DNA from: Uranotaenia lowii
Lineage: Eukaryota; Arthropoda; Insecta; Diptera; Culicidae
Reading direction: 5' to 3'
Length of the DNA: 64,000 nt
Assembly (NCBI RefSeq): GCF_029784155.1
Contig: NC_073691.1
Location: forward strand, 61,703,746 to 61,767,745
A program made the translations under genes and the position numbers. Shown piece after piece: positions 33,041 through 45,730 of this stretch (position 1 is the stretch's first letter; every line of letters begins with the position of its first letter). Under the pieces are notes generated by a model that worked only from the letters and a program-made list of their open reading frames with translations, was not told where the DNA came from and ran no database searches.

Positions 33041-34254
33041 TAAATTATCCAAAAGGATGAAAATCCCGTAAAATGTTTTTCTTGTTTTGCTTGAATGTGG
33101 TAGGCATGCATTATTTTTCTTGGGAGCTCGATTTTTTATATCAGTAGTGCTTTTAAAACTGCTAAAGAGATTTGCTAAACAGGCATTGGTTTTTTGCAAC
33201 CTTTGGCTGTAGTTCTTTTCATTTTAGAAAACTGACAAAAGTTACTTAGTGACTATGAATTTTGCTAAGAAAAAATATATCGAATGAGTCAACATCCCTT
33301 CTGTTATCTAGTACCCAGAATTTGGAAAAAAAACCCAACCCCAAAGCTTCGAATCACTGCCGGCACAGAACGGATTGATAATGAAATGCTACCGCGAACA
33401 GTAGTGCTTGGCTCAGTTGCTGAGTCGGACCCGAGCATGACGGATTGGCGCCATCCAACAAGAACAGCAAGCAACATCTGTCAATTCAGCGAAAACATCC
33501 CAGTAACACCAAAACACTGACGAGTGAATGATGGACAATCTCCGGGGTGTGTCCAGTCAGTCCGTCGGGCTGCTGATGAATTTCAAATTGGACAAACTTT
33601 GAGCAGAATTTATACAAAACGCCTGGACGGCGACTTGATCAAGACTGAAGAGATTCGGAGCACCCGGCCAAAGTCTTAGAGCCGAGGGCACCTTGGGCCT
33701 GATCAATTCTCGGTTTCCCGGGACATTTAAGTTTCAAATGATTTACCCGTTTTGATGGAAGACGACGGCTGTCGACCAGGGTAACGAGAGGAATGGGCGC
33801 CTCGGACATTCCAATCGAATGTTTTTTTTTTATTCTTAAATCTCCCTACTCTGAACCCTATAACGAAAGCTAAATTTCTGGTGCGTATGGATGGACTGCT
33901 GAACATTTGCCGACGGAATTAGTTACGGTGGCTGGACACATCACTTCTGTGACGAGGGGGTTTGAAAAATTATGTCGAATTTTTAATTTCCTTGGCCCTC
34001 CTGTGCGGTTGTTCGACAGGCCTTAAAGTGGTTGTTTTTTTCATTTGCTGTTCTGGTCATTTCAAAACAATAACAATTAACATTTTATGCCGAAATGATA
34101 AATCGTAGCATTATTATAATGTTGGCTTCACAACAATTAAGCCCCATTTTAAATGAAGGAGAATTAATAGCAGATTAAAATCAATTGGCAATTTCGGATT
34201 TTCCACAGCTTTGATACGATTTTGTTTATGTAAATTGTTTTGATTTATAAATAT
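33041..34254. other. Anonymous sequence
   Basis: No repeat or gene is recognised. A plus-strand frame at 33284-33520 has no known motif. The 33540-33830 part is somewhat richer in GC. Confidence 0.3.
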
Positions 34255-34345
34255 AGTTTTTCTGAGGATGGCTGAAATTCAGTAAGCCGAAACGTAAAAA
34301 ACAGCAGTTTTATTTTTCGTCGTAAATCACCGAAAAGTATCAATT
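34255..34345 (+). mobile_element. Fragment with CTGAGGA-stem-GAAACGT core (second copy)
   Basis: CTGAGGA (34262-34268), a GGCT/AGCC stem and GAAACGT (34289-34295) are followed by CAGCAGTTTTA, TCGTCGTAAATCACCGAAAA and TATCAATTAAAG. This is the same fragment as 18030-18125. Between the two copies the stem changes from GGCT/AGCC to GGTT/AGCT and still pairs through wobble. Confidence 0.5.
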
Positions 34346-34429
34346 AAAGAAAACCACAAGAAAGTGCGGTGATCCAAACCAAACAAAAATAAAGTAATTT
34401 TTTTGAGGAAATCTCCCATAGACTTTACC

Positions 34430-34960
34430 ATAGACTACCAGTCGAACTCGTAGTTTGCAACTTTCTACGAAGTGCCATGAGTCTGATTCAAGACTGTCGT
34501 TAATGATGAAAATTTTTTACCACGAGTCAGACTCGTGGTTTTAGTTTAAATTTACCGAAAGGTCTGTATCACTAATCAGACTCATTACTCTCTTGGGAGT
34601 TTAAAAAAGACTCCATGTTTTCATTTATTGAATAAATTCTGCTCCACGAGTCAGACTCGTGATTCGTAGGAGTTTTGAAAGTTCGAGTTGAAATTGAAAA
34701 AATGCTTTTTTTTTTAACTTTCAAAACTTTTTTTAACGTTTCGTATAGCATTTCGAAGGACCGTTTCCGTTTCATGTGAGTGAAAACTCCAAATCACCAT
34801 CTTCATTCCCCCGAAATTAAAGTTTGGCCCAGAAGCTATTTTGTAATAATATCTTTAAGTTCTTCATAAGCACACATTCTTTACCACGAGTCAGACTCGT
34901 GTATGTTTTTAAGAACTAAAATTCTTTTCTCGATTCATTCTCATGTTCGTCTCTATATAT
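34430..34960. repeat. CACGAGTCWGACTCGTG palindrome array, block 1
   Basis: Intact palindromes are seen at 34521, 34645 and 34885, plus decayed ones near 34440-34490 and 34565-34590. They are separated by AT-rich sequence including TTAC and TTTT(A)CCAC leads. Confidence 0.85.
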
Positions 34961-37420
34961 AAAAATGAATGTTTGTCTGTCTGTTAGTATGTCGGAGATG
35001 ATTTTTAAATACTTGCAAATCACTCCGATTAAAAAAAGGGGGGGAGGCTCTAATAAAAAATAATCAAAATACGACACAATTCGAACCATTTTCGGAAACT
35101 GATTCGATCAACGTGAAATTTAGTATGTAGCCATTTTGAAGACCGAGAATGGTTTCTATAAAACTTTCAAACTCCTCCGAATCCAAAAAGAGGGAGTCCC
35201 ATACAAAAATTTGAAACCATTTTTTTTAACCATTTTCGGAAACTACTGAACCGATCAACGTGACATTTCGTGTGTAGCAGTTTTCAAGACCAGAAATGGT
35301 TTTTAAAATATTTTCAAACTCCTCCGAATCCAAAAAGAGGAGGGTTCCCATACAAAATGAACAAAAAATTGACAAAATTCGAACAATTTTCGAAAACTAC
35401 CGAACCGATGAACGTGAAATTTGGTGTGTAGCCAAGACTTGGAACGGTTTTTATTATACTTTCAAACCCCTCCGAATCCAAAAAGTGGAGGGCTCCCATA
35501 TAAAATTAACAAGTAATGACACAACTCGAACAATTTTCGGAAACGATCGAACCGATCAACGTGAAATTTGGTCGGTAGCCTTTTCTAGAATGGTTTCTAT
35601 AATACTTTCGAACCCCTCAGAATCCAAAATAGAGGGGCTCCCATACAAATGAAACAATTCGAACAATTTTCGGAGACTACTGAACCGATCAACGTGAAAT
35701 TTGATGTGTAGCCGTTTTCAAGACTGAGAATGGTTTCAAAAATACTTTCAAACCACTCCGAATCCAAAATGAGGGGGTTCTCATACAAAATTATCAAAAA
35801 TTTGAATAATTTTCGGAAACTATTCAACTGATCAACGTGAAATTTGGTGTGTAGCCGTTTTTAAGACCGGGAATGGTTTCTCTAACACTTTCAAACTCAA
35901 GCCGAATCCAAAAAGGGGGGGCTCCCATACAAAATTGAAAAAAAATCGAACAAATTTCGGAAACTTCTGAACCGATCAACGTGAAATTTGGTTTGTAACC
36001 GTTTTCAAGACCTGGAATGATTTCTTCTATACTTTCTAACCCTTCCGAGTCCAAAAAGAGGAGGGGCTCTCTTACAAAATTTAAAAATTGATAAAGTTTG
36101 AACAATCTTCGGAAGCTACTGTACCTATCAACGTGAAATTTGGTCGGTAGCCGTTTTCAAAACCGGGAATGGTTTCTATAATGCTTTCAAACCCCTACGA
36201 ATCCAAAAAGAGGGGGGCACTCATACAAAAATACAAAAAATGTAAAAATTCGGACAATTTTTGGAAACTACTGAACCGATCAACATGAAATTTGGTGTGT
36301 AACCGTTGTCAAGACTGGGAATGGTTTCTTTAATACTTTTTAATCCCCGCCGAATCAAAAAGGGGTGGGGGGCTCCCATACTAAATTAATAAAAAATATG
36401 ACACAATTCGAACAATTTTCGGAAACTACTGAACCGATCAACGTGAAATTTGTTGTGTAGACCGAGAATGGTTTCTATAATTCTTTCAAACCCTTCCCAA
36501 TCCAAAAAAAATAGGGCTCCCATACAAAATTTACAAAAATATTGAAACAATACAAACAATTTTTGGAAACTATCAAACCGATCAACGTGAAATTTGATCG
36601 GTAGCCGTTTTTAAAACCGAGAATGGTGTCTATAATACTTTCAAACCCTTCAGAATCTAGAGAGGGGCTCCCATACAAAATTAACAAAAATTTGAAACAA
36701 TTCGAACAATTTTTGGAAACTACTGAACCGACCAACGTGAAATTTGATGTGTAGCCGTTATCAAGATCGGGAATGATTTCTATAACACTTTTCAACCCTA
36801 ACGGATCCAAAAAGAAAAGGGCTCCCATATAAAATTAACAAAAACTTGAAACAATTCGAACAATTATCCGAAACTACTGAACCAATCAACGTGAAATTTG
36901 ATGTTTAGCCGTTGTCAAGACCGAGAATGGTTTCAACAATACTTTCAAATCCCTGCTAAATCGAGAAAAGGGGGGTCCCATACAAATTTAATTAAAAAAT
37001 ATGACACATTTCTAATAATTTTCAGAAACTACTTAACCAATCAATGTGTAGCCGTTTTCAAGACTGAAAATGGATAATACTCCAAAAACCCCTGCTAAAT
37101 CCAAAAAAGGGGGAGTCCCATACAAATTTAAAAAAAAAAGACACAATTCGAATAATTTTCAGAAACTATTTTACCGATCAATGTAAAATTTGGTGTGTTT
37201 CCGATTTCAAGTCCGGGAATGGTTTCTATAATACTTTCAAATCCCTTCAAATCCAAAAAGAGGGGGGCTCCCATACGAAATTTTCAAAAAAATGAAAAAA
37301 TTTGAACAATTTTCGGAAACTACTTAACCGATCAACATGAAATTGCGTGTGTAGTCGTTTTCAACCGTTGGTTGTCTTTCCATACAAAATAACCAAAAAT
37401 TTGACAAAATTTTTAAACTT
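34961..37420. repeat. ~148-bp satellite ('ACTGAACCGATCAACGTGAAATTTGG')
   Basis: About 16 units, spaced 135-160 bp, carry GAACCGATCAACGTGAAATT, TGTGTAGCCGTTTTCAAGAC, GGGAATGGTTTCTATAATAC, TCCGAATCCAAAAAGAGG, GGGGCTCCCATACAAA and GAACAATTTTCGGAAACTAC. Order and orientation are constant. The CCCATACAAA and G-rich words are shared with the 25.1-26.3 kb satellite, so the two are probably distant members of one superfamily. Open frames on the minus strand (such as 36475-36828) simply cross unit boundaries. Confidence 0.93.
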
Positions 37421-39120
37421 CCACGAGCATCTCTCGTGACTTATGTGTTCTTATGATAGAAATTTCTACCACGAATCTGACCCGTGTTTTTCGTCTGTTG
37501 ACCGAACCATTATTACGAGTTTTGTTTTTCAAGTTCGATGTGAAAAAATTAAGATTATTTTATAATCTATGCCTTCATTTTTGATATCCCTTCAACTCTC
37601 TTTTTGTGAAACACAATCTACTAATCGTACGTTGTTTGCAAATGATAGATAAATCTAACACAATCAAAGTTCTAATTTATGGATAAAATTTAAACCTCTA
37701 GGCGTGTCAAGCCAAAAAAATCTGCGAATAAAAATCTAACAAAGATTTGCAAATTCCACCACAATGCTGCTAATTACAGAGCGAAAACCAACCGTGGCAA
37801 ATTGGCAAATTGCGTACACGACGAGACGCAAAAGCAAGGTCAGTGCGGGCTGTGCGTAGATAAATCGTTTGGGCAGCGATCCCACGGGGGTCTCTCTCTC
37901 TTTCTAGTGAAGCGATCTCATATATCACAGACAACCTGCGCGAAACCGGATTTAAAGCCCCTCGCGAAACCTCGAGGGGCTCGGTCAGTGTCAGTGTCGT
38001 CTTACGATTTTGCGGCGACTTTTGGGCAGGATGTCGAAACAACAACCCTCAGCCGAGCCGAATAAATAAATTTGCCAAAAAATAAATACAGTCATCATTA
38101 CCCAATCAAGCGAAACAGCTTTGCGCCCAGAGTCACAAATACTCAAAACTCTCAACCCCTTCTAGTTTTTTTGGGAAGAAGAACACGAAGATTGGCGAAA
38201 AATTGGCAACGTAACTTAGTTCCCCGCAAGTTGTTTTTTCCCTGGCAGATTTAAAAGGCAACTTTTGACTCTTTAACAACGAGCAGCGAGATTCACGGTT
38301 TGTTGTTATGGTGTGGTGTCAGGTGGTCTTAAACCTCGAACGCAATCTGTCGGATTGCGTTGGCATATTTTTTTGCGAATTTCAACCACTAACCTTCCTC
38401 AGACCCCCACTTGTTGTTATTCTCGGGCAGCTGATCGATCTCGTTAAATGGACAAACGCCGGGAATCCGCGAAAAAAGAGGAAGTAGATTTAAAAATCCG
38501 CAATCACCAACCACAGCCAATCTGGCTGACTGAAGGCGAGGAGTTGAGCTATTTAAACCGAACTGCTACCTGGTGCAGATTTTCTTCATATGTGAGGCCA
38601 AACATGCTGACTAATGTTGCAGAAAATTTGCTGCCCCTAGCTTCTCAGTTCGGTTGTTCTATTTCGGTTTATTTGCTTAATTTGATTGTTGCTCGTGAAC
38701 TTCTTTTTTTGCAAACGAGAGAGTAATTAGACTTGAAGTGTAATTTTTGGCAATGATATCTAGCACTGCCGTGCTGCTGCTCATGATCATCCGGATTTGA
38801 CCGCTGAGCTTTGAGGTTCATCGAACTACTGCACACTCAGCCCGGTGAAATGGATGTTCAGGTTCATTTCCGTTAGCGCTGATTGCTTCCTGGGCAGATT
38901 GAGAGCAAGGCTACCTTCTTCCGTTTATTGGAGTAAACAAAGGTTAGGTAAAAATAACACAAGAAAATTCCAATATTACTGGATCTGAAATATGACTTCT
39001 TCACCTATTAGTTCCGAATCGGATCGCCCAACTTTGAATTGTTGATCTTTAATCTGGATATCCTTAAATGGTGTGATTTTTTTGAACCTTTTAAAACTTT
39101 AATTAAGTTCAATACTATCG
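37421..39120. other. Anonymous sequence
   Basis: Apart from one decayed palindrome copy near 37470 nothing is recognised. A plus-strand ATG frame at 38448-38726 (92 codons) has no known motif and no splice support, and is left uncalled. Confidence 0.3.
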
Positions 39121-39129
39121 GAGCCCCTA

Positions 39130-40275
39130 ACACTGGCTTAAGTAACGAGTCTGGCTCGTGGTATAAAGTTGGTCATAGGCAAAAACCACGAGTCTGACTC
39201 GTGGTAGAAAGTTTCTGTCATAAGTAAACAACAGTCACTAATTTGCATGCAGTTTTTGCTTTTAGCGATAATTACAGCAGGAATCAAGGAAAGAGTTTTT
39301 GTTAGTAATCAAAATGCACGAGTCTGACTCGTGGTAAAAAAAAATGCGGATATGATACCGCATATTATTGCACCAAAAGGTGCTTCTGGAGTCCAGAATC
39401 TTTTACTTGAGATGAGTTTAACGGAACGGGTTGATTTTAAGCTCCCACGATATGAAAAATTGTCCGTGCTCAACGAAAACACCTGCTATAAATTCTTTCA
39501 GAGCTCTTCACACGAATAAAAAATCGGACCTTAGATACAATATTTATACTATGAAAAATATACAAAGCTACAATCCGAAAAGCAACGAGACTGACTCGAG
39601 ATGCAGAGCTTGCGGTGAATTCAAACAAAAACCACGAGTCTGACTCGTGGTAACAAATTTCTGTCATGAACAACGGTCCCAAATCAGACACATGGTTAGC
39701 AATTCGTGCAGTAGGTGGCTCGTGGTAAAACGTCAAAACGTAGCACTGAAATTTAAACATAAGCAACAAAATCACGAGCCTGACTCGTGGTTTAGACTAT
39801 GTATCATTAACAAAAGTCATGAGTCACACGTTGGGTAAGGATTTTTTGTTGTAAGCAAAATCAAAGAGGCTGGCTTGTGTAGTAGAATTTTGCAGTAAAT
39901 TCAAACGAATACCACGAGTCTGACTCGCGGTCAACTATTTTTGCCATAAACAACGGTCGTAAATCAGATTCATGATTAAAAACTCGGGAAAAGCTGCAAA
40001 CCACGAGTTTGACTCGTGCTAAAACCTTCTAGATCACCGTTCCCAGGTACTGGCAAACGATATTGGTCGTTTGCCACAAGCCTGGCTAGTAGCATAACAT
40101 TTTCAACAACAAGCGAAAATCGCGAGCCTGACTCGTGTTGTTAGTGTCATTCACGAGTCAGTCTTATATCCTCACAAAAAGACTTACTCGTGAATAAAAC
40201 TAACAACACGAGTCAGGCTCGTGATTTTGCTGTAAACGAAATCCACGAGTCTGACTCGTGCAATAGAGTTTTGTA
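39130..40275. repeat. CACGAGTCWGACTCGTG palindrome array, block 2
   Basis: About 15-20 intact or slightly decayed copies are spaced mostly 40-110 bp apart, typically CACGAGTCTGACTCGTGGTA followed by an AT-rich spacer with AAATTT(T/C)TGTCATAA and AAACAA. Neither strand dominates, because the motif is its own inverse apart from the central base. Confidence 0.92.
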
Positions 40276-41915
40276 AGCATTTTTATAATTTTAATAAGTT
40301 CTGATTTACTCTGTCCGGATTGACTTAAGCAAATTAGAAACGAGTTATGAATCCATCTTCCGAACCTCCTTATATTCTCTAAATTCCGTTTTGCTCAAGA
40401 CATTCCAGAAGCCATAAACTTGTCCAACCTGGCAAATAGCTAACTATTTATAGAACGAAACGGCAACCAAATAGGACGACTCCTGAAACTGCCGGACCGC
40501 CAATCCAGAAGCATTCAATGAAGTCTTCAACGAAAATGTTATTCCCAGCGCAATTATTTGCATATCCGCAAGTCCGCGCTGAATAGTTTAAATCACATCA
40601 CAACTAGGGGCTGAACGGCGACGACTATGCGAAAGAGTTTTGTAAACAATCGGTAAAAAAAATCACAACTACAACGAATTCGCGAACGCCACCACAGAAC
40701 TGCACTCCCGGTCGGGGTTCGGTCAACGACTTCCCGTCTTCAACTTGACCTTGAGACATTTAAAAAACGCTGCTCTATCTCTATGTACACATATTTGAAA
40801 ACGACTTGAACAAAAAAAAAGTTCGGCTCCTATACTGCGCTGTCACTTTGCCAAAAACGCGTTGAGCTAGCAAAGCAATAATAATGGCAAAAATAAAAGT
40901 TTCACTATATTCGCCTATACGAACACATTCGTAAATTTTCGGGCAACCACCACGACCGAGCTCCGGCGAATTAGCATTTTGATCGCCACACACGGTTGCC
41001 GAATTGCTACGCATCATCAGGCGACACTTAAGAAAAACGAAGCAAAAAAAAAGTCGTGGCCTGCCACGACGATCGCGATTACAATTACCCGGTTTGATCG
41101 GAAAGAATCTAGTCAGCTGAATCGCGTCCCCAAACCCCGAGCTTTTGTCCTCATTCACCAGCCTTCTTTGTCAATAGAGAAAAAAAAACGAAACCATCAA
41201 ATCTTACGCACACCGAAATTCTAGGGCTCTCGAATTTAACTGTACGCGTCGTCATTTCTCCAACCAATGAGCCATCTCTCGTCATCGATCGCTCGCTTGC
41301 GTCAGCTGTTCGGTGCGTGCAAATACGCGAAACTCCTACGCATACACAGAGGCGCAAGATCGAAATCGCGCGCCCCACATCCAACACCAGAAGTGCGAAA
41401 ACGAGCCGGGACAAATTTGAATATATCTTCACCACACTGTTTGCGTTCTCCTACGCGTCTCGGTGGCCGAAAATCAGCTGAGACTTCTTGCGCCGGAATC
41501 TCTCGGGTAAACCTGCTGACCAGCCGACGAACTAGTTTCGCTTCCCACGGTTTGTGACCACTTAAGGAAAAGATTTGTCCCCATATTTGGGCAGGGCGGC
41601 CCGCGCTCGGTTAATTTTGCTACCTAATCCGGATTTATGGTAATTCGGACCCGCCGGTGTCGGTGTCGTCACCCGACTTTTACGAGAAAGAAATTGCACC
41701 CGAGCAACATGATCACAGCAGCAAGGAACAACTGCAGCGTCATGTTTGTTGGTCGTTGAACTCACCCCACCGGGAAGTTTGTGCGTTACCGGTTCGTGTT
41801 TTTGTTTTTTTTTTTGTTTCTGTTAAGGTTAGTTTTGTCACCTGTCTGGGCGCTTATCATCCGGCTAGTTTCCGTGGTGTGCTGGGTGTCTTCTGTTTCC
41901 GTTCGTGGCCGTGTT
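40276..41915. other. Anonymous sequence with CpG-rich patch at 40.9-41.6 kb
   Basis: The 40960-41560 patch is rich in CpG (CGCGCGCC, CGCGTC, GTCGTC) and contains no recognised coding motif. It looks like promoter or leader-type sequence, but no start site can be assigned. Confidence 0.3.
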
Positions 41916-42674
41916 AAGGGGCACCCATATATCAACTTTCGAATGCATGTGCCCGGTTGATTTGGGAGTGCTGAGAAAATTAGCATTGTGTAAAATTTGA
42001 CATTGACAAATGGCTTCTGAGGGGCCGACCTTGTGCGAACGTAACCTATTCGAGAGATGGCTTGAATTCTATCGAATGGGGAACGAACTTTAAGGAAAAC
42101 TGTATTCTAAAGATTGCTACAGAAATTGTACGAATATGTCAACAATAACACACCGTACTTTGTTCAGAGAAGCCTTACAACGAGTCTGACTCGTGACTAA
42201 TATTTATCACACAGATACTTTCTCATGCAACAATTTGTCAACAACAATACACCACATCTTATGCACAGAAGCCTTACGCCCTTACCATGAGTCTGGCTCA
42301 TGTTAAAATAAGCACTCGTCACGAGTCAGACTCGTGGTAAGGCTTCTGTGCATAAGATGCGGTGTATTATTGTTGACAGATTGTTGCATGAGGAAGTGTC
42401 TGTGTGATGAATAGTAGTCACGAGTCAGACTCGTTGTAAGGCTTCTCTGAATAAAAAACGGCGTGTTACACACAATTGTACAATTTCTGTTGTTTTCGGT
42501 AAAGTTTGTTTCCCATTCGATGGAATTGAAGCAATCTTTCGGATGGATTAAGTTCGCACAAGGTCGGCCTCTCCGAAGCCATTTGTCAATATCAAACTTT
42601 ACACAACGCGAATTTTCTCAGCACTCCCAAATCAACCGGGCACATGCATTCAAACTTAGATACATGGGTGCCCC
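41916..42674. mobile_element. Palindromic foldback element (arms about 370 bp)
   Basis: The left end GGGGCACCCATATAT... ATGCATGTGCCCGGTTGATT is mirrored by AATCAACCGGGCACATGCAT ... ACATGGGTGCCCC on the right. Mirrored internal landmarks include GAGGGGCCGACCTTGTGCGAAC versus GTTCGCACAAGGTCGGCC, and AGAGAAGCCTTACAACGAGTC versus GACTCGTTGTAAGGCTTCTC. The centre is near 42310, and copies of CACGAGTCWGACTCGTG are embedded. Arms differ by scattered substitutions and small indels. No coding sequence. Confidence 0.88.
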
Positions 42675-43194
42675 GGCCTGCCCTCCTTAAGGTCTATCTT
42701 CCAAGTCAAACACTAGTTGACGAGAATATATGTCAATAAAAACTCCTCCAAACTAAAATTGGGACGAGTCTGACTCGTGGTAAATTTTCTGTGCTGTTAG
42801 TTGAACCCACGAGCCTTACTCGTGTTGAAGAATGGACCCCATCATTAAAACCCACAAGTCTGACTCTTAGAGTAAAATTTGCGCTGTGAATAAAATCACG
42901 AGTCTGACTCGCGACGAGTGTTTATTTTAACACGAGCCAAACTCGTGATTTTGTCCACAGCGCAAGTTTTACTCTAAGAGTCAGACTTGTGGGTTTTAAT
43001 TATGTGGTCCATTCTTCAACACGAGTCAGGCTCGTGGGTTCAACTAACAGTACAGTAAATGTACCACGAGTCTGACTCGTGTCTATTTTGGTTTGGAGGA
43101 GTTTTTATTGAGATATTCTCGTAAACTAGCGTTCGATTTGGAAGTTAAACCCTAAGGAGGAAGGCCTTAAGACGTAAGAACGGCAGGCCGGATT
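42675..43194. mobile_element. Second palindromic element, adjacent (arms about 250 bp)
   Basis: GGCCTGCC...CTTAAGG at the left is mirrored by CTTAAG...GGCAGGCC at the right. Further mirrored pairs are AATAAAAACTCCTCCAAAC / GGTTTGGAGGAGTTTTTATT and GAAGAATGG / CCATTCTTC. The centre is near 42930 between GCGACGAGTG and AACACGAGCC. Eight or so CACGAGTC palindromes lie symmetrically in the arms. Confidence 0.85.
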
Positions 43195-44090
43195 AACGTT
43201 AGCCCGAATGGATTTATAGCAGAATGCAGAGTAGCCACAACTTATTCAATTAGAAATTTAAGGTTTTCCCGGTCATAAATTTAAGGTTTTTCAGACTCTT
43301 GTTGCCTAATTTACTAGAAATGTAGCAAAATTATCAACTGATTTCATTGATTTTTTTAATTTCATTACATTTTTTTAACTCGAACATCTAGGCTAACTCG
43401 ATTCTATTTTAGAGTTTTTATCACATTTTCTAAAAATGAAATAAAAAACATTCTACACAAAATCGTTATGTGTATTACAAACGACAATTTAATACATTTA
43501 AAACATATTTTTGGAAAATGGTTTTAAATCATGGTCACAAAAATAAATATAATCGTGTGTAAAACAGAACTTTTCAATCAATCAGTCGGTATTAAGACCA
43601 TTGTAAGAAGCAAAAAACGTTCCCTAAGAGCTAAAGGGGTATAAGTGGTAAAATGTTCGGGGAGCTAAAGAGGTATAAGTGGTAAAATCCGATTTTTAAT
43701 ATTTCAAACTTTTTTTGGTTATTTTTTCTGATTTTTAGAATTTTATCTACTTAAATTTACGTTCGAATAGGAAAAATACGAATTTTCGAAACATGTATGG
43801 AACACAAAACACAAAAATTCGAAAGGGTGTTTTCTCGACATAAGCTTCTCTGCATTTATACCAAGGATGCCGAAATCACAGAAAAATCTATAATTTTACA
43901 GAACGTTAGCAAAATTTCATCACAGAGAACAGAATTTTGGAAATATTCATAAATTTCATAGAATTTTCAAATTTTTCAAGTATTTCTAAAACTTTATTTT
44001 TTTTAGGAGAATAAAAAGTTTAAATCTCTAAATTTGAATTGAAAAAATATAATAAAAATTTGAAATACAGTAAAAGATGCATCGTTAAGT
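43195..44090. other. AT-rich anonymous sequence
   Basis: Strongly AT-rich, with a local duplication (GGGGTATAAGTGGTAAAATG near 43636 and GAGGTATAAGTGGTAAAATC near 43669). No gene or known repeat is recognised. Confidence 0.4.
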
Positions 44091-45514
44091 GTGCACCAAG
44101 GTTTTTTTACGCATTTTTCCCCTTTTTATACGGCTTTTTTACACGTTTTTCGGGAATTAACACTGTTTTTTTCCACACGGATTTCGCGAATTAACACAGA
44201 CATTACACCTAAGACATGAGACCTGAGACACGAGATCTGAGAAACGAGACATGAGACCTGAGCCACAACAGCTGAGACCTAAGACTTAGGACCTGAGATC
44301 TGAGACAAGAGACATGAAACATGAGACATGAGACATGAGGCATAAGACATAAGACCTGAGACATGAGACAAGAGCCATGAAACATGAGACCTGAGACATG
44401 AAACTTAATACCTTGTCACATAGACCTGTCACATAAGACAAGAGACATGAGACTTTAGACCTGAGACATGAGACCTGAGACAAGAAACCTGAGGCCTGAG
44501 ACATGATATATGAGACATGTGACATAGACATAAAACATGAGTCTTGAGACGTGAGACATGAAACCTGAGACATAGGACATGAGACATGAGACATGAGACC
44601 TGAGACCTGAGACATGAGACCTGAGACATGAGTCATGAGTCATGAGACATGAGACATTAGACATGAGACATGGGACCTGTGGCATGTGGCATGTCTAATG
44701 TCTCATGTCTCATGTCTCATGTCTAATGTCTAATGTCTAATGTCTAATGTCTAATGTCTCATGTCTCAAGTCTCATGTCTAATGTCTCAGGTCTAATGTC
44801 TCATGTCTTATGTCTAATGTCTTATGTCTCATGTCTAATGTCTAATGTCTAATGTCTAATGTCTTATGTCTAATGTCTAATGTCTAATGTCTAATGTCTA
44901 ATGTCTAATGTCTAATATCTAATGTCTAATGTCTCATGTCTCATGTCTCATGTCTAATGTCTCAGGTCACATGTCTAATGTCTCATGTCTCAGATCTCAG
45001 GTCTCAGGTCTAATGTCTCAGGTCTCATGTTTTGTGTTTCAGGTCTCAGGTCTAATGTCTCATGTCTTAGGTCTCATGTCTCAGGTCTCAGGTCTCAGGT
45101 CTCAGATCTCAGGTCTCAGGTCTCAAGTCTCAGGTTTTAGGTCTCAGGTCTCAGGTCTCAGGTGTCATGTCGAAAGTCTCAGGTCTCACGTATCAGTTCT
45201 CAGGTCTCATGTTTCAATTGTCAGGTCTCAAGTCTAAAGTACCAGTTCGCAAGTCTCAGATCTCAGGTCTCATGTCTTAAGTATAAAGTCTCAAGTTTCA
45301 GGTCTCAAATCTCAGGTCTGAGGTCTAAAGTATCTAGTTACATGTCTTATTGTTTCAAGTTTCAAAGCTGCATATATTTAAAGGTCTTTTTTTACACGGT
45401 TTTCCGCAATTAGCACGGTTTTTTTCACACGGTTTTCGGGAATTAACACGGTTTTTTTTACACGGTTTTTTTTTACGCGGTACGTATATCAGTGTAAAAA
45501 AAGACCTTGGTGTA
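44091..45514 (-). mobile_element. Composite foldback element B (GAGAC octamer family)
   Basis: The ends are GTGCACCAAGGTTTTTTTAC and GTAAAAAAAGACCTTGGTGTA (inverted). Inside both ends are direct copies of TTTTTTTACACGGTTTTCGG and GAATTAACACGG. The core is GAGACATGAGACCTGAGACA on the left (44210-44690) and TGTCTAATGTCTCATGTCTC / CAGGTCTCAGGTCTC on the right (44695-45345), switching near 44693. The string ACACTGATATACGTACCGCG next to one end is shared with element A, which lies in the opposite orientation. No transposase frame is present. Confidence 0.85.
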
Positions 45515-45730
45515 TTGTAAATAAAAAAATAAAACATATTAAGCTCGACGAAATAGTGAATTTAATAGGGAAAGTCTCCTATTACACTTCGCTAATTTAT
45601 AGCGATAATTTGTTGTGTTGAAGCTACAAAAAAGGCACAGTACCATAGAAAAAAATATTGGTTAAGTTCACTGTAAAATTATCATATAACTGTAAAATTA
45701 TAATATAATCATCCCAGCAAACATTTGTGT
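45515..45730. other. Short AT-rich spacer
   Basis: Between two mobile elements; nothing is recognised. Confidence 0.4.

Noticed and set aside
35296..36828. Frames of 76-118 codons in the 35-37 kb region
   Set aside because: They cross units of the ~148-bp satellite and repeat the same peptides; no coding signal beyond the repeat.
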